From Streptomyces caelestis (GTDB taxonomy: Bacteria; Actinomycetota; Actinomycetes; Streptomycetales; Streptomycetaceae), in NCBI RefSeq assembly GCF_001279005.1, contig NZ_LGCN01000195.1, forward strand, positions 29,029 through 93,028: DNA of 64,000 nt, written 5' to 3'. This document shows positions 45,575-57,264 of this stretch, piece after piece. Position numbers and translations under genes: made by a program. Numbering within the stretch: position 1 is the first letter of the stretch; every line of letters begins with the position of its first letter. The notes beneath the pieces are model-generated. The model searched no databases and was not told the origin of the DNA. It saw only the letters and a list, made by a program, of their open reading frames with translations.

Positions 45575-46699
45575 ATGACCATGTCGGCACGCGTGTCGCA
45601 GTCGGCGTTCGACGGCTCGAGGCTGCGGGTGATCCTGCTGCTCGACCTGTACGAGGGGGCCCAGGAGCAGTTCCTCGACGCGTACGAACACATGCGCAAC
45701 AAGGTCGCTTCCGTTCCCGGCCACATCAGTGACCAACTGTGCCAGTCGATCGAGAACCCCTCGCAGTGGCTCATCACCAGCGAATGGGAGAGCGCCCTGC
45801 CGTTCCTCGCGTGGGTGAACAGCGAGGAGCACATCCAGATCGTCCGGCCGATGCACAGCTGCGTCCGGGACACCCGGTCGATGCGCTACAGCATCCTGCG
45901 CGAGACCCATCCGGACCAGCCGCTCACCACCGAGGCCGCGCGGGCGAGCCTGCAGAAGGCGGCCCGCGTGGGCACCGGGGTGACCCGCCACGCCATCACC
46001 TTCACCGTGAAACCCGGCTCCGAGTCCAAGGTCGTCGACATCCTGGCCAACTACGAGGCGCCCGAGGCGCGGATCAACGGCACCACACGCCTGCACCGCA
46101 CCTCGCTCTTCATGCACGGCAACCGCGTCGTACGGGCCGTGGAGGTGGAGGGCGACCTGCTGGCCACCCTGTGCCACGTGGCCAGTCAGCCCCAGGTACA
46201 GGCCGTGGAGGAGGCCATCAACCCCTACCTGGAGCAGGACCGGGACCTGAGTGTCTCCGACTCCGCCCGGGTGTTCTTCACCCGGGCGGCCCTCCCCGCC
46301 ATGCAGCACGTGGCGGCCGACCGCCCGCAACCCGACCACCTGCGGCGGCACATGCTGTACTACCCGGCCGTGGCGGGCCGCGGCCTGGAGCTGGCCCGGT
46401 TCCTCGCCCGGCAGGACGAGGCCGCGGCGAGCGACCCGGACAGCCCGGTGTACGCGAGCACCGTCTTCCAGCGCGACGACGTCGTGACCCGCATGATCGA
46501 CGTCACGGGCGAACTCGACCTCGACCCGCTCTCCGCCCTCGGCGTCAAGGGCCCGGGCGGGGCGGCCGAGCTGGAGCGTCTCCTGGACGGCGCCGCGATC
46601 GGCGTCGAGGGCTCCCTGGACTCGGAGCGCACCCTGCACCGGCTCCTGGCGCACGCCGACATGGTGCCCGTCACCGACCGCACCTCTGCGCATTCCTGA
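45575..46699 (+). CDS. SchA/CurD-domain protein (WhiE ORFI-like)
   Basis: A 374-residue protein of the SchA/CurD family found in spore-pigment clusters. The N-terminal half is a dimeric alpha/beta-barrel of the antibiotic-biosynthesis-monooxygenase type ([28 protein letters not shown]), and a similar fold is repeated ([21 protein letters not shown]), then a third segment follows. Its precise reaction is not established; it is needed for pigment formation in related clusters. ATG 45575 is chosen behind GAGGAGAGG. It is the first gene of the PKS operon. Confidence 0.87.
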   Translation: MTMSARVSQSAFDGSRLRVILLLDLYEGAQEQFLDAYEHMRNKVASVPGHISDQLCQSIENPSQWLITSEWESALPFLAWVNSEEHIQIVRPMHSCVRDTRSMRYSILRETHPDQPLTTEAARASLQKAARVGTGVTRHAITFTVKPGSESKVVDILANYEAPEARINGTTRLHRTSLFMHGNRVVRAVEVEGDLLATLCHVASQPQVQAVEEAINPYLEQDRDLSVSDSARVFFTRAALPAMQHVAADRPQPDHLRRHMLYYPAVAGRGLELARFLARQDEAAASDPDSPVYASTVFQRDDVVTRMIDVTGELDLDPLSALGVKGPGGAAELERLLDGAAIGVEGSLDSERTLHRLLAHADMVPVTDRTSAHS

Positions 46700-46770
46700 A
46701 GGCCGACCGCGGTGACGTCCGCGGCGGTGCCCGCCCGGACGTCACCGGCACACCAGGAGGTAACACCCCC

Positions 46771-47238
46771 ATGTCCAAACGGCATCCACGCATCGTGGAC
46801 CTGAGCGAGACAGAACCCAACCGACGGCGCGGAGGTGATCTCAGGACCCTGCTCACGCCGACCAGCGTGGGTTCCACCAGCGGCTTCATGGGCCTGGCGA
46901 TCATCAAGCCCGGCGAGCGCATCGGCGAGCACTACCACCCGTACTCCGAGGAGTTCGTGTACGTGGTCAGCGGCGCGCTCGAAGTGGACCTGGACGGCGA
47001 GCCGTTCGCGCTCCGCGCCGAGCAGGGGCTGATGATCCCGATCGACATGCGGCACCGCTTCCGCAACGTCGGCGACCAGGAGGCCCGCATGGTGTTCCAC
47101 CTGGGCCCGCTCGCCCCGCATCCGAGCCTCGGTCACGTCGACACCGAGGAGAACGAGAGCGCCGTCTCCGGGCCGCAGCTGAAGGTCGGCGGTCCCGAAC
47201 TCGGCCGGCCCGCCGAGCCGAGCGAGGCCATGAAATGA
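46771..47238 (+). CDS. Cupin domain protein (WhiE ORFII-like)
   Basis: A 155-residue cupin with the metal-binding motif [26 protein letters not shown] and the second motif [20 protein letters not shown]. Cupins in spore-pigment clusters are thought to act as cyclases or oxygenases on the polyketide. AGGAGGT precedes the ATG, and its stop overlaps the KS-alpha start by 4 bp. Confidence 0.9.
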   Translation: MSKRHPRIVDLSETEPNRRRGGDLRTLLTPTSVGSTSGFMGLAIIKPGERIGEHYHPYSEEFVYVVSGALEVDLDGEPFALRAEQGLMIPIDMRHRFRNVGDQEARMVFHLGPLAPHPSLGHVDTEENESAVSGPQLKVGGPELGRPAEPSEAMK

Positions 47239-48499
47239 CCCGCCGGGTGGCCGTCACCGGCATAGGTGTGGTCGCTCCCGGCGGTATCGGAGCGACGGCG
47301 TTCTGGGATCTTCTGGCGGCCGGCCGCACCGCGACCCGCGGCATCTCCCTGTTCGATCCGGCGGGTCTGCGCTCGCGCATAGCCGCCGAGTGCGACTTCG
47401 ACCCGTTCGAGCACGGCCTGGACGCGGACCTGTGCCAGCACGCGGACCGCTACATCCAGTTCGCCGCGGTCGCCGCCGCCGAGGCCGTGCGCCACTCCGG
47501 ACTCGACACCGGGGCCACGGACCCCTGGCGCACCGCGGTCTCGCTGGGCAGCGCGGTCGGCGGCACCACCCGGCTGGAGCACGACTACGTGCTGGTCAGC
47601 GAGGGCGGCCGGCGCTGGGACGTGGACCATCGGCGGGCGGAGCCGAAGCTGCACCTGGCCTTCTCGCCGAGCACGCTCGCCTCGGTCGTCGCCGAGCGGT
47701 TCGACGCCCGGGGCCCGGTGCAGACCGTCTCCACCGGCTGCACCTCCGGGCTCGACGCGGTCGGCTACGCCTTCCACACCATCGCCGAGGGCCGGGCCGA
47801 CGTCTGCATCGCGGGGGCGTCGGACTCGCCGATCTCACCGATCACGATGGCCTGCTTCGACGCCATCAAGGCGACGTCGCCCAACAACGACGACCCCGAG
47901 CACGCCTCCCGGCCCTTCGACGCCCGCCGCGACGGCTTCGTGATGGGCGAGGGCGCGGCCGTGCTCGTGCTCGAGGAGTACGAGCACGCGCGGGCCCGCG
48001 GCGCGGAGATCCTCTGCGAGATCAGCGGTTACGCCACCTACGGCAACGCCTACCACATGACCGGTCTGACCAGTGAGGGGCTGGAGATGGCCCGGGCGAT
48101 CGACACCACGCTCGACCAGGCCCGCATCGACCCCACGCTGATCGACTACGTCAACGCGCACGGCTCCGGCACCCGGCAGAACGACCGGCACGAGACGGCC
48201 GCCGTGAAGCGGTCCCTGGGCGCGCACGCCCACGAGACGCCCATGAGCTCCATCAAGTCGATGGTGGGGCACTCGCTCGGCGCGATCGGCGCGATCGAGG
48301 TGGTCGCCTGTGTCCTGGCGCTGAAGCACCAGGTGGTGCCGCCCACGGCGAACTACGAGACCCCCGACCCCGAGTGCGACCTGGACTACGTACCGCGCAC
48401 CGCCCGCCCGCGGAAGCTGAACCACGTGCTCTCCGTCGGCAGCGGATTCGGCGGCTTCCAGTCCGCGGTGCTGCTGTCCGGGCCGGGTGGGAGGACACG

Positions 48500-48503
<4 letters not shown>
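47235..48503 (+). CDS. Type II polyketide ketosynthase alpha subunit (WhiE ORFIII-like)
   Basis: A 422-residue KS-alpha. Active-site Cys169 is in [12 protein letters not shown], with catalytic His in NAHGSGT and GHSLGAIGA. It condenses malonyl units on the ACP with the chain-length factor encoded next. The gene overlaps both the cupin and KS-beta genes by 4 bp, ensuring equal production of the heterodimer. Confidence 0.95.
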
Positions 48504-50517
<2,014 letters not shown>

Positions 50518-50541
50518 ACACCGGCCCAGGAAGGACACCCG

Positions 50542-50877
50542 ATGCACCACGCCCTCATCGTCGCCCGGATGAAGCCCGGTTCGGCGCCGGACATCGCCGA
50601 CGTGTTCGCCGACTCCGACCGGGGTGAACTCCCCCGTCTGGTCGGTGTCAGCCGGCGCAGCCTCTTCCAGTTCGGCGACGACGTGTACCTGCACCTGATC
50701 GAGTCCGAGCAGGACCCGGCCCCGGCGATCGCGAAGGTCGCCGGACACCCCGAGTTCCGCGGCGTCAGCGAGCGGCTGGAGGCGTACGTCAGCCCGTACG
50801 ACCCGGCCACGTGGCGCGGCCCCAAGGACGCCATGGCGCAGTGCTTCTACCGCTGGGAGCGGAGCGCCGGCTCCTGA
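50542..50877 (+). CDS. TcmI-type polyketide cyclase (WhiE ORFVII-like)
   Basis: A 111-residue alpha/beta-barrel cyclase of the TcmI family (HHALIVARMKPGSAPDIADVFADSDRGELP, GVSRRSLFQFGDDVYLHLIE). It closes later rings of the aromatic polyketide. AGGAAGGACA lies just upstream. It is the last gene of the PKS operon and is followed by a strong hairpin. Confidence 0.92.
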   Translation: MHHALIVARMKPGSAPDIADVFADSDRGELPRLVGVSRRSLFQFGDDVYLHLIESEQDPAPAIAKVAGHPEFRGVSERLEAYVSPYDPATWRGPKDAMAQCFYRWERSAGS

Positions 50878-50890
50878 GCGGGCGGCGCCG

Positions 50891-50945
50891 ACACCCCGAG
50901 GCCGCCGGTCCCGCGTCAGTCGCGGAGCCGGCGGCCTCGGGGTGT
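50891..50945. terminator. 18-bp perfect stem terminator between cyclase and O-methyltransferase
   Basis: ACACCCCGAGGCCGCCGG (50891-50908) pairs perfectly with CCGGCGGCCTCGGGGTGT (50928-50945) around a 19-nt loop, between two converging stops. It is probably bidirectional. Confidence 0.8.
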
Positions 50946-50959
50946 GCGGGCGCCTCCGG

Positions 50960-51988
50960 TCAGCCGGGGACGGTGCACTCGAAGGCGTGGAGATAGGCGT
51001 TGACCGGGCTGACGCCGCCGATGACGAGGCCCGCGCCGGTCAGCCGGTCGACCATGCTCCGCCGGGTGTGCTTGGCCCCGCCGACGTTGAGGAGCAGCAG
51101 CAGGTCCATGGCGGTGGTGAACCGCATCGACGGGGTGTCGTCGACGAGGTTCTCGATGACGACGACCCGGGCCCCGGGACGTGCCGCCGCGCGGACGTTG
51201 GCGAGCACCCGGCGGGTGCTGTCGTCGTCCCACTCCAGGACGTTCTTGATGATGTACACGTCGGACCGGACGGGGACGTCCTCGCGGCAGTCCCGGGCCA
51301 CGAGCTCGACCCGGCCGGCGAGCGCGCCGCCCTCGCGCAGCCGGGGGTCGGCGTTCTCGACGACGCCCGGCAGGTCGAGCAGGGTGCCGTGGAGGTGGGG
51401 GTGCTTCTCCAGGAGACCGGCCAGGACGTGCCCCTGGCCGCCCCCGATGTCCACGACGGAGGAGGCGTCGTCCAGGTCGAGCAGCCGGGCCACGTCGCGC
51501 GCGGACTGCTCGCTGGAGGTCGTCATGGCCCGGTTGAACACATGGGCGGACTCGGGGGCGGACTCGTTGAGGTAGGTGAAGAATTCCTGGTCGTACACGT
51601 TCTCGAAGACGCTGCCGCCCGAGCGCACCGCCTCGTCGAGCAGCGGCCAGACGTTCCAGGTCCACGGCTCGGTGCACCACAGGGCGATGTACCGCAGGCT
51701 GTGCGGGTCGTCCTCGCGCAGCAGCCGGGACATCTCGGTGTGCTCGAAGGTGCCGTCGGGGTTCTCGGCGAAGACGCCCTGGCAGGTCAGGGCGCGCAGC
51801 AGCCGCCGCAGGGTGTGCGGCTGGGTCTTCACCGCCGTCGCCAGGTCGTCGACGGTCATGGGGGTGTCGTCCAGCGCGTCCGCCACGCCCAGGCGGACGG
51901 CCGCGCGTACGGCGGCGGCGCACGCCGCCCCGAAAACGAGCTCCCTCAGCCGCATGGGCGGCGGGGGAGCCGGATCAACGGTGGTCAT
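50960..51988 (-). CDS. SAM-dependent O-methyltransferase (DmpM/TcmO-like) of the pigment cluster
   Basis: A 342-residue class I O-methyltransferase. An N-terminal winged-helix dimerisation domain (DALDDTPMTVDDLATAVKTQPHTLRRLLRAL) precedes the SAM domain with SSVVDIGGGQGHVLAGLLEKHP and the general-base region IIKNVLEWDDDS, where the catalytic His of many family members is not obvious. It resembles enzymes that methylate hydroxyls of aromatic polyketides, so it may decorate the pigment. It converges on the cyclase gene; the basic whiE set does not include it. Confidence 0.85.
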   Translation of the reverse strand: MTTVDPAPPPPMRLRELVFGAACAAAVRAAVRLGVADALDDTPMTVDDLATAVKTQPHTLRRLLRALTCQGVFAENPDGTFEHTEMSRLLREDDPHSLRYIALWCTEPWTWNVWPLLDEAVRSGGSVFENVYDQEFFTYLNESAPESAHVFNRAMTTSSEQSARDVARLLDLDDASSVVDIGGGQGHVLAGLLEKHPHLHGTLLDLPGVVENADPRLREGGALAGRVELVARDCREDVPVRSDVYIIKNVLEWDDDSTRRVLANVRAAARPGARVVVIENLVDDTPSMRFTTAMDLLLLLNVGGAKHTRRSMVDRLTGAGLVIGGVSPVNAYLHAFECTVPG

Positions 51989-52043
51989 CCGTTGCCTCGC
52001 TTCTGCTGTCGTGCAGTCGGTGGGGGTGCGATGGGCGGGCCGG

Positions 52044-53129
52044 TCAGCACATGCCCGCGGGTTCGGAGAGCGTGCAGGTGTTGCGGCTGAACGTGTTGGT
52101 CTCGGCGGTGTCCCGGTCGGCCAGGTCGGCCGGGCTGTTGCCGGTCACCAGGTTGTCGCGGATGTCGTTGCGCTCACTGGGGGTGCCGACGAAACTCTTG
52201 AAGAGCACGATGCCGCCGGAGAGCGGGGAGGCGCCCTTGTTGTCCTCGACCCGGTTGTAGGCGACCAGGGTGTCCTCGGCGCCGGTGAGGACGATGCCGG
52301 AGCCCTGCAGGAAGGGCAGCCGGGGCGTCTTGGGGCAGTGCTTGTTGTTGGCGTGGATGTAGTTGCGCGTCACGCTCAGGTCGCCGGCGCGCGGCTTGGT
52401 CTCGTCGCCCACCACGAACACGGCGGCGCAGTTGCCGGTGGCCTCGTTGCGGTCGACGCTCAGGTTCCGCAGCCGGCGCACGGTGACGCCGATCCGGTTG
52501 CCGGTCGTCCGGTTGTACCGGATCACGGTCCGCTCCGCGTCCCGGGCGCCCTCCTCGGTGTCGACGGTGTTGGACACGAACAGTCCGGCGTCGCCGTTCT
52601 CGCGCAGGAGGTTGTGGCTGAGCGTGCTGTGGACGGAGCGTTCCTCGGCGATGCCCCACTGGCCGTTCTTCTCCGCCGCCACGTGCGTGACCCTCAGCCC
52701 GTCGGTACCGGTGGCCCACAGCCCGTTCCTGGCGAAGCCCCGCACCGTCAACGACCGTACGGTGACGCCCCGGAGCGGGCTCTTGTCGGTGCCGGTGACG
52801 CAGACGCCGTTGCCGGCCTCGGCGCAGGCGCCCTTGCTCTTGCTCTTGCTCTTGCTCTTGCCGGCGTCCTCGGCGGGCGCCAGGACGGTACGGCCGGCGC
52901 CGTGGCCGCGCAGGGTCAGGTCCGGCACCTTGATGTCGACGCTCTGCCGGTAGGTGCCGGGCGCGAGGAGGACGACGTCCCCCGGCTCCGCGGCGTCCAC
53001 GGCCTTCTGGATCGACTGGCCGGGCTGTACGCGGTGCACGGTCGGATGGTGCGCCGACGGGGCGGCCCCCAGCCCCGCGGCCACGGCGGCGGCGGTACAG
53101 GCGAGAAGCGCGATGTGTCGTTTGTTCAT
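52044..53129 (-). CDS. Secreted right-handed beta-helix protein
   Basis: A 361-residue protein with a signal peptide ([26 protein letters not shown]) and a parallel beta-helix. HRVQPGQSIQKAVDAAEPGDVVLLAPGTY is the usual first turn of NosD/pectate-lyase-like secreted proteins, and repeats of the form LSHNLLRENGDAGLFVSNT, IRYNRTTGNRIGVTV and VAYNRVEDNKGA continue to residue 340. No clear lyase active site is seen. A KSKSKSKSK stretch at about residues 91-99 comes from a TTGCTC repeat. It probably binds or modifies an extracellular polysaccharide. Confidence 0.82.
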   Translation of the reverse strand: MNKRHIALLACTAAAVAAGLGAAPSAHHPTVHRVQPGQSIQKAVDAAEPGDVVLLAPGTYRQSVDIKVPDLTLRGHGAGRTVLAPAEDAGKSKSKSKSKGACAEAGNGVCVTGTDKSPLRGVTVRSLTVRGFARNGLWATGTDGLRVTHVAAEKNGQWGIAEERSVHSTLSHNLLRENGDAGLFVSNTVDTEEGARDAERTVIRYNRTTGNRIGVTVRRLRNLSVDRNEATGNCAAVFVVGDETKPRAGDLSVTRNYIHANNKHCPKTPRLPFLQGSGIVLTGAEDTLVAYNRVEDNKGASPLSGGIVLFKSFVGTPSERNDIRDNLVTGNSPADLADRDTAETNTFSRNTCTLSEPAGMC

Positions 53130-53725
53130 GGACCGAAGCTATGAGCGGGGGTTGGGCCCCGCCACCGGTGATCACCCAGGTGGGCCGAGGCCCGTACCTG
53201 ACGGGTGATCACCCGGTCGGCTCACCTCTCGTGGGCGACGGCGGTCTCCCCCGGCGGCGCGACCGGGGGCGGCGCGGGGGCTTGTGTTCCGTCCTTCCGG
53301 AGGGCTCTGCTTCCCGCGGGGTGGCTGTGTGGCTACCGCACATGTGGTCGGCGCACAGGTGGGTGCGGCGGCCGCTCGTGGTGTCCGTCGGGGAAGTGGA
53401 TCTCCATCGTCCCCTCTCCCGCCGTGCGGACCGTGGTTCCCGTGAGCGGTGCCCGGGGGTCGCCGTGCACGGCGGGGTCGGTGGAGAGGACGTGGCGGAC
53501 GTGCCCCTCGACGCCGTCGGGCCGGGCGCCGGAGTGTCCGGTGCGCCTCGGGAGGCGGCAGGGGACGAGGCCGGGCGAGGCGTACGGCAGGAGGCTGATC
53601 GGCAGGTGGCCGGCGGCCTCCCGGCGGGCGCGGGTGCGGCCGGTGAGCGGCGGGCGTCTTCGCCGCGGCCCCTCCCCGGACGGATCCCGGGCATCTCGGG
53701 GGCGAGCGACGGTGTTCGAGCGCGT
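53130..53725. other. Gene-poor stretch
   Basis: About 600 bp between the beta-helix gene and the MFS terminator have no frame I can support; open frames on both strands are Arg/Pro-rich. It should contain the promoter of the beta-helix gene. Two copies of a GTGATCACCC-containing element flank the sequence at 53167-53176 and 53204-53213. Confidence 0.4.
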
Positions 53726-53769
53726 ACGGGGACGGGCCGCCCACCGTGCGGTGGGCGGCCCGTCCCCGT
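53726..53769 (-). terminator. 21-bp perfect stem hairpin after the MFS gene
   Basis: Bases 53726-53746 (beginning ACGGGGACGGGC) pair without a mismatch with 53749-53769 (ending GCCCGTCCCCGT), leaving a 2-base gap so that a 4-nt loop forms. It lies 30 bp downstream of the MFS stop on the minus strand. This is the longest perfect stem in the window. Confidence 0.85.
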
Positions 53770-53798
53770 GGTGCGTGTCCCGCCGGTCCGGTTCCGGG

Positions 53799-55415
53799 TC
53801 AGACGACCGGGGTCGTCCGGTCCTGGTCCGGTGCGGCGCCCGCGGCGGCGGCCTCCTCGGCGAGGCGTTCCATGCCGCTGGTGGTCTTCAGCGGCTTCTC
53901 CTTCAGGAACACGACGGCGACCAGGGCCAGCAGGGCGAACGGCGTGGCGACGAGGAACAGCTCGGCGGTGGCGACACCGTAGGCGTGCTCCACGATCTCC
54001 CGCATCGGGGCGGGCAGCGTGCTCATGTCCGGGACGCTGTGTCCGCCGCCCGAGCCGCCCTCGGCCCCGCCGGCGGCGCCCGCCTTCTCCAGCCCCTTGG
54101 CCGTCTCGTCGGCGACCCGGTTGGCGAGGATCGCGCCGAGGACGCTGGTGCCGATCGTGCCGCCCATGCTGCGGAAGAAGGACAGCACCGAGGTCGCGGC
54201 GCCCAGCTCGGCCGCGGGGACGTCGTTCTGCGCGGCGAGCACCAGGTTCTGCATCAGCATGCCGACGCCGACGCCGAGGACGGCCATGTACAGGCTGAGC
54301 AGTCCGAAGTGCGTGTCCGCGTCGATCAGGGAGAGCAGCGCGAGGCCGACGGTCATGACGACCGCGCCGGCCACCAGGTAGCCCTTCCACTTGCCGGTCC
54401 GGCTGATCAACTGCCCCGCGACGGTGGACGACACCAGCAGACCCAGGATCATCGGCAGGCTCATCAGACCGGCGACGGTCGGCGACTTGCCCAGGGACAC
54501 CTGGAAGTACTGCGAGAGGAAGACGGTCCCGCCGAACATGGCGACACCGACCAGGAGGCTGGCCACCGTGGTCAGGGTGACCGTGCGGTTCCTGAAGATG
54601 TCGAGTGGGATGACCGGCTCGTCGGCGCGGGCCTCGACGAGGACCGCCAGGACCAGCAGCAGCACGCCGCCGAGCACGAGCGCGGCGGTCTGCCACGACG
54701 CCCAGTCGAACTGGTTGCCCGCCAGCGAGACCCAGATGAGCAGCGCGCAGACACCGGCGACGATCAGGAAGGCGCCGAGCCAGTCGATCCTCACCTGGCG
54801 CCTGACGGTGGGCAGCTTCAGCGTGCGCTGCAGCAGAGCGATGGCCAGCAGGGCGAACGGCACGCCGATGAAGAAGCACCAGCGCCAGCCCAGCCAGTCG
54901 GTGTCCACCAGCACACCGCCGATCAGCGGTCCGGCCACGGTGCCGACGGCGAACACGGCGCCGAAGATGCCGGAGTACTTGCCCAGTTCCCGGGGCGGGA
55001 TGACGGCGGCCATGACGACCTGCGCGAGCGCGGTCAGACCACCCGCGCCGATGCCCTGCACGACCCGGCTGAAGATCAGCAGCGTCGTGTCGTGGGAGAA
55101 GCCCGCCAGCAGCGAACCGATCACGAACATCAGCAGGGAGAGCTGGAGCAGCAGCTTCTTGTTGAACAGGTCGGACAGCTTGCCCCACAGGGGCACCGTC
55201 GCGGTCATGGCCAGCAGTTCGGCGGTGACGACCCAGGTGTAGGAGGACTGGCTGGCGCCCAGGTCGGCGATGATCGTCGGCAGCGCGTTGGAGACGACGG
55301 TGCCCGCCAGGATGGCGACGAACATGCCGGCCATCAGGCCGGACATGGCCTGGAGTATCTGCCGTTGGGTCATGGAGGCGGGAGGCGCGTCGACGGGCGC
55401 CGGGGGTGAACTCAC
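53799..55415 (-). CDS. DHA2-family MFS multidrug exporter (14 TMS)
   Basis: A 538-residue transporter with 14 membrane segments of the EmrB/QacA type. Family motifs include LDLGASQSSYTWVVTAELLAMTATVPLWGKLSDLF region (motif A) and AVFAVGTVAGPLIGGVLVD (motif C, antiporter). It pumps drugs or an endogenous product with proton exchange. GTG 55415 has GAAAGAG 6 bases upstream and is preferred over GTG 55448. The TetR gene lies 135 bp upstream on the same strand and is the likely regulator. Confidence 0.9.
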   Translation of the reverse strand: MSSPPAPVDAPPASMTQRQILQAMSGLMAGMFVAILAGTVVSNALPTIIADLGASQSSYTWVVTAELLAMTATVPLWGKLSDLFNKKLLLQLSLLMFVIGSLLAGFSHDTTLLIFSRVVQGIGAGGLTALAQVVMAAVIPPRELGKYSGIFGAVFAVGTVAGPLIGGVLVDTDWLGWRWCFFIGVPFALLAIALLQRTLKLPTVRRQVRIDWLGAFLIVAGVCALLIWVSLAGNQFDWASWQTAALVLGGVLLLVLAVLVEARADEPVIPLDIFRNRTVTLTTVASLLVGVAMFGGTVFLSQYFQVSLGKSPTVAGLMSLPMILGLLVSSTVAGQLISRTGKWKGYLVAGAVVMTVGLALLSLIDADTHFGLLSLYMAVLGVGVGMLMQNLVLAAQNDVPAAELGAATSVLSFFRSMGGTIGTSVLGAILANRVADETAKGLEKAGAAGGAEGGSGGGHSVPDMSTLPAPMREIVEHAYGVATAELFLVATPFALLALVAVVFLKEKPLKTTSGMERLAEEAAAAGAAPDQDRTTPVV

Positions 55416-55550
55416 GGGATCTCTTTCGGACGATGGTCGAACGGTCACGCGCGCGGAGTGGGCGCCGGCGGGCGCCGGCGCGCTCGTGGGCGCGGAACGG
55501 ACAGCGGGGGCGGCGGCCGCGGCGGAAGGCCGGGCGGCCGGGCGTGGGGG

Positions 55551-56222
55551 TTACGCGGGAGGCGCCGGGAGGCCGGCGGCCAGGAGCGCGAACACCTCCT
55601 GGAAGACGTCGAGGAAGGCGGCTTCCTCCTGGCGGGCGCACCAGTGCTCCACACTGATCCGCACCGCGGTGCCCGCCACCGCGGCCAGCAGCCGGGGGTA
55701 GAGGTCGAGTGCACCGCGCCGTTCCTCGTCGGTCGCAAAGGCGGGCGGGGGCGCGGATGCCGTCGCCCCGCCGGCGCGGATGCGCGCGGCGACGACCTCG
55801 GCCAGTTCGGTCTCGTCCGCCATGTGCGCGCCGAGCGTGCGGACCAGCAGGTGCGGCGAGGCGTGCAGCACCCGGGCGTGCAGCCGCCACAGCTCGTGCT
55901 GCTGCTCCGCCTCGGCGAGTTCGGCCGCCATGGCCTCGCGCAGGGCCTGGAGCGGGGAGAGCGCGGCCGGCGCGTCGAGCACGGCCTGCCGCATCCGCGC
56001 GCCCGCCTCCGCGTCGATCACGACGAAGGCGTCGTCGCGGGTGTCGAAGTAGTTGAAGAAGGTCCGCACGGACACCCCGGCCGCCGCGCTGATCGCCTCG
56101 ACGGTGACCTTCTCCGCACCGTGTTCGGCGGCCAGCCGCACGGCGGCCTCGGCGAGAGCGGCACGCGTCGCCCGCTTCTTCCGCTCCCGCAGCCCGCCCT
56201 GCGCGGCACTCTTCTCCGACAT
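55551..56222 (-). CDS. TetR family transcriptional regulator
   Basis: A 223-residue regulator with the TetR helix-turn-helix KVTVEAISAAAGVSVRTFFNYFDTRDDA (about 38-65) and a helical ligand domain. Its context upstream of an MFS exporter points to ligand-induced relief of exporter repression. No ribosome site is seen before ATG 56222, and ATG 56231 is in frame, so the transcript may be leaderless. The palindrome at 56227-56239 overlaps this start region. Confidence 0.88.
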   Translation of the reverse strand: MSEKSAAQGGLRERKKRATRAALAEAAVRLAAEHGAEKVTVEAISAAAGVSVRTFFNYFDTRDDAFVVIDAEAGARMRQAVLDAPAALSPLQALREAMAAELAEAEQQHELWRLHARVLHASPHLLVRTLGAHMADETELAEVVAARIRAGGATASAPPPAFATDEERRGALDLYPRLLAAVAGTAVRISVEHWCARQEEAAFLDVFQEVFALLAAGLPAPPA

Positions 56223-56226
56223 GCCG

Positions 56227-56239
56227 TGCATGCTATGCA
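56227..56239. promoter_or_regulatory. TGCA-repeat operator candidate for TetR
   Basis: TGCAT-GCT-ATGCA is an inverted repeat immediately upstream of the TetR gene. Two further TGCA motifs follow at 10-bp spacing up to 56255, suggesting cooperative binding on one face of the helix. Confidence 0.5.
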
Positions 56240-56382
56240 AAGATGCACACTCTGCAAAATTACCTCCGCGCGGCGGTGTGAGATCCGTCCCGGACGCCCC
56301 GCGCGAGGGGGACCGCCCCGATACTCGACACGGCGGCGGGCCGGCCGCCCGCGCGCCGCGGAGGAGCGGGGAAGGACGGACG

Positions 56383-57138
56383 ATGGCGAACTCACGGTCC
56401 GGGGAGACGGTCACCGAGCGGATCGTCCGCGTCCTCGAGACGTTCGACGCCGACCGGACCGTGCAGACGACGGCGGAGATCGGACGGCGCGCGAGGCTGC
56501 CGTCGTCCACGGCGCACCGGGTCGTGGCCGGTCTCGTGGAGTGCGGGCTGCTGGAACGGGACGAGGAGCAGCGGGTGCGGCTGGGCATGCGGCTGTGGGA
56601 GCTGGCGCTGCGCGGCTCCCACGCCCTGCGCCTGCGGCAGGCGGCCCTGCCGTTCATGGAGCGGGTGCAGGCCCGGGTCCGGGAGCACACCCAGCTCGCG
56701 GTGCTGGAGAACGGCGAGACCCTCTTCGTGGAGCGGCTGTCCCATCCGCACGCGGGCGCGAACATCACCCGGATCGCCGGACGGCTGCCCCTGCACGCCT
56801 CGTCGTCGGGGCTGGTCCTGCTCGCCCACGGCCCGGAGGAGCTGCGGGAGCGGGTCCTCGCCGGGCCGCTCGAGGCGGTGTCGCCAAAGACCGTGACCGA
56901 CCCGGCGCTGCTGCGCCGCGTCCTGGCGGGCGTCCGGCGTGACGGCGTCGTCGTGGCTCCGGGGACGGTCGAGGCCGTCTCCACGGGCGTCGCCGTACCG
57001 GTGCGCGAGGGACGCGGGCGGGTGGTCGCCGCGCTGTCGGTCGTGCTCCCCCGCTCCACGCCGACCGGTCCCGCGGCCGAGGCGCTGCGTTCCGCCGCCG
57101 CGGGCATCTCGGCGGCGCTCGGCGCGCGCCGCCCGTAG
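56383..57138 (+). CDS. IclR family transcriptional regulator
   Basis: A 251-residue regulator with an IclR winged helix (RIVRVLETFDADRTVQTTAEIGRRARLPSSTAHRVVAGLVECGLL) and a C-terminal effector domain with GRLPLHASSSGLVLLA. IclR proteins next to aromatic-degradation genes (PobR/PcaR type) respond to the aromatic acid. It lies 126 bp upstream of the hydroxybenzoate hydroxylase gene in the same orientation and very likely controls it. GGAAGGACGG precedes the ATG. Confidence 0.9.
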   Translation: MANSRSGETVTERIVRVLETFDADRTVQTTAEIGRRARLPSSTAHRVVAGLVECGLLERDEEQRVRLGMRLWELALRGSHALRLRQAALPFMERVQARVREHTQLAVLENGETLFVERLSHPHAGANITRIAGRLPLHASSSGLVLLAHGPEELRERVLAGPLEAVSPKTVTDPALLRRVLAGVRRDGVVVAPGTVEAVSTGVAVPVREGRGRVVAALSVVLPRSTPTGPAAEALRSAAAGISAALGARRP

Positions 57139-57264
57139 CCGACGGCCGGGCCGCGGGGGCGGGGGCGGGGGATCCGATTCCCGTTGAATGGGAAGGACCG
57201 TCGTCAACAGGGGCGGACCGACGCCAGACTCCCTGCCACCCCCTCGGCCGTCGAAGGAGACGAC

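Noticed and set aside
52845..52871. TTGCTC hexamer repeat as a regulatory element
   Set aside because: It lies inside the beta-helix gene and simply encodes the KSKSKSKSK stretch.
53209..53725. Minus-strand coding frames downstream of the MFS gene
   Set aside because: They read through the 21-bp terminator stem and have Arg/Pro-rich composition with no domain; not supported as a gene.
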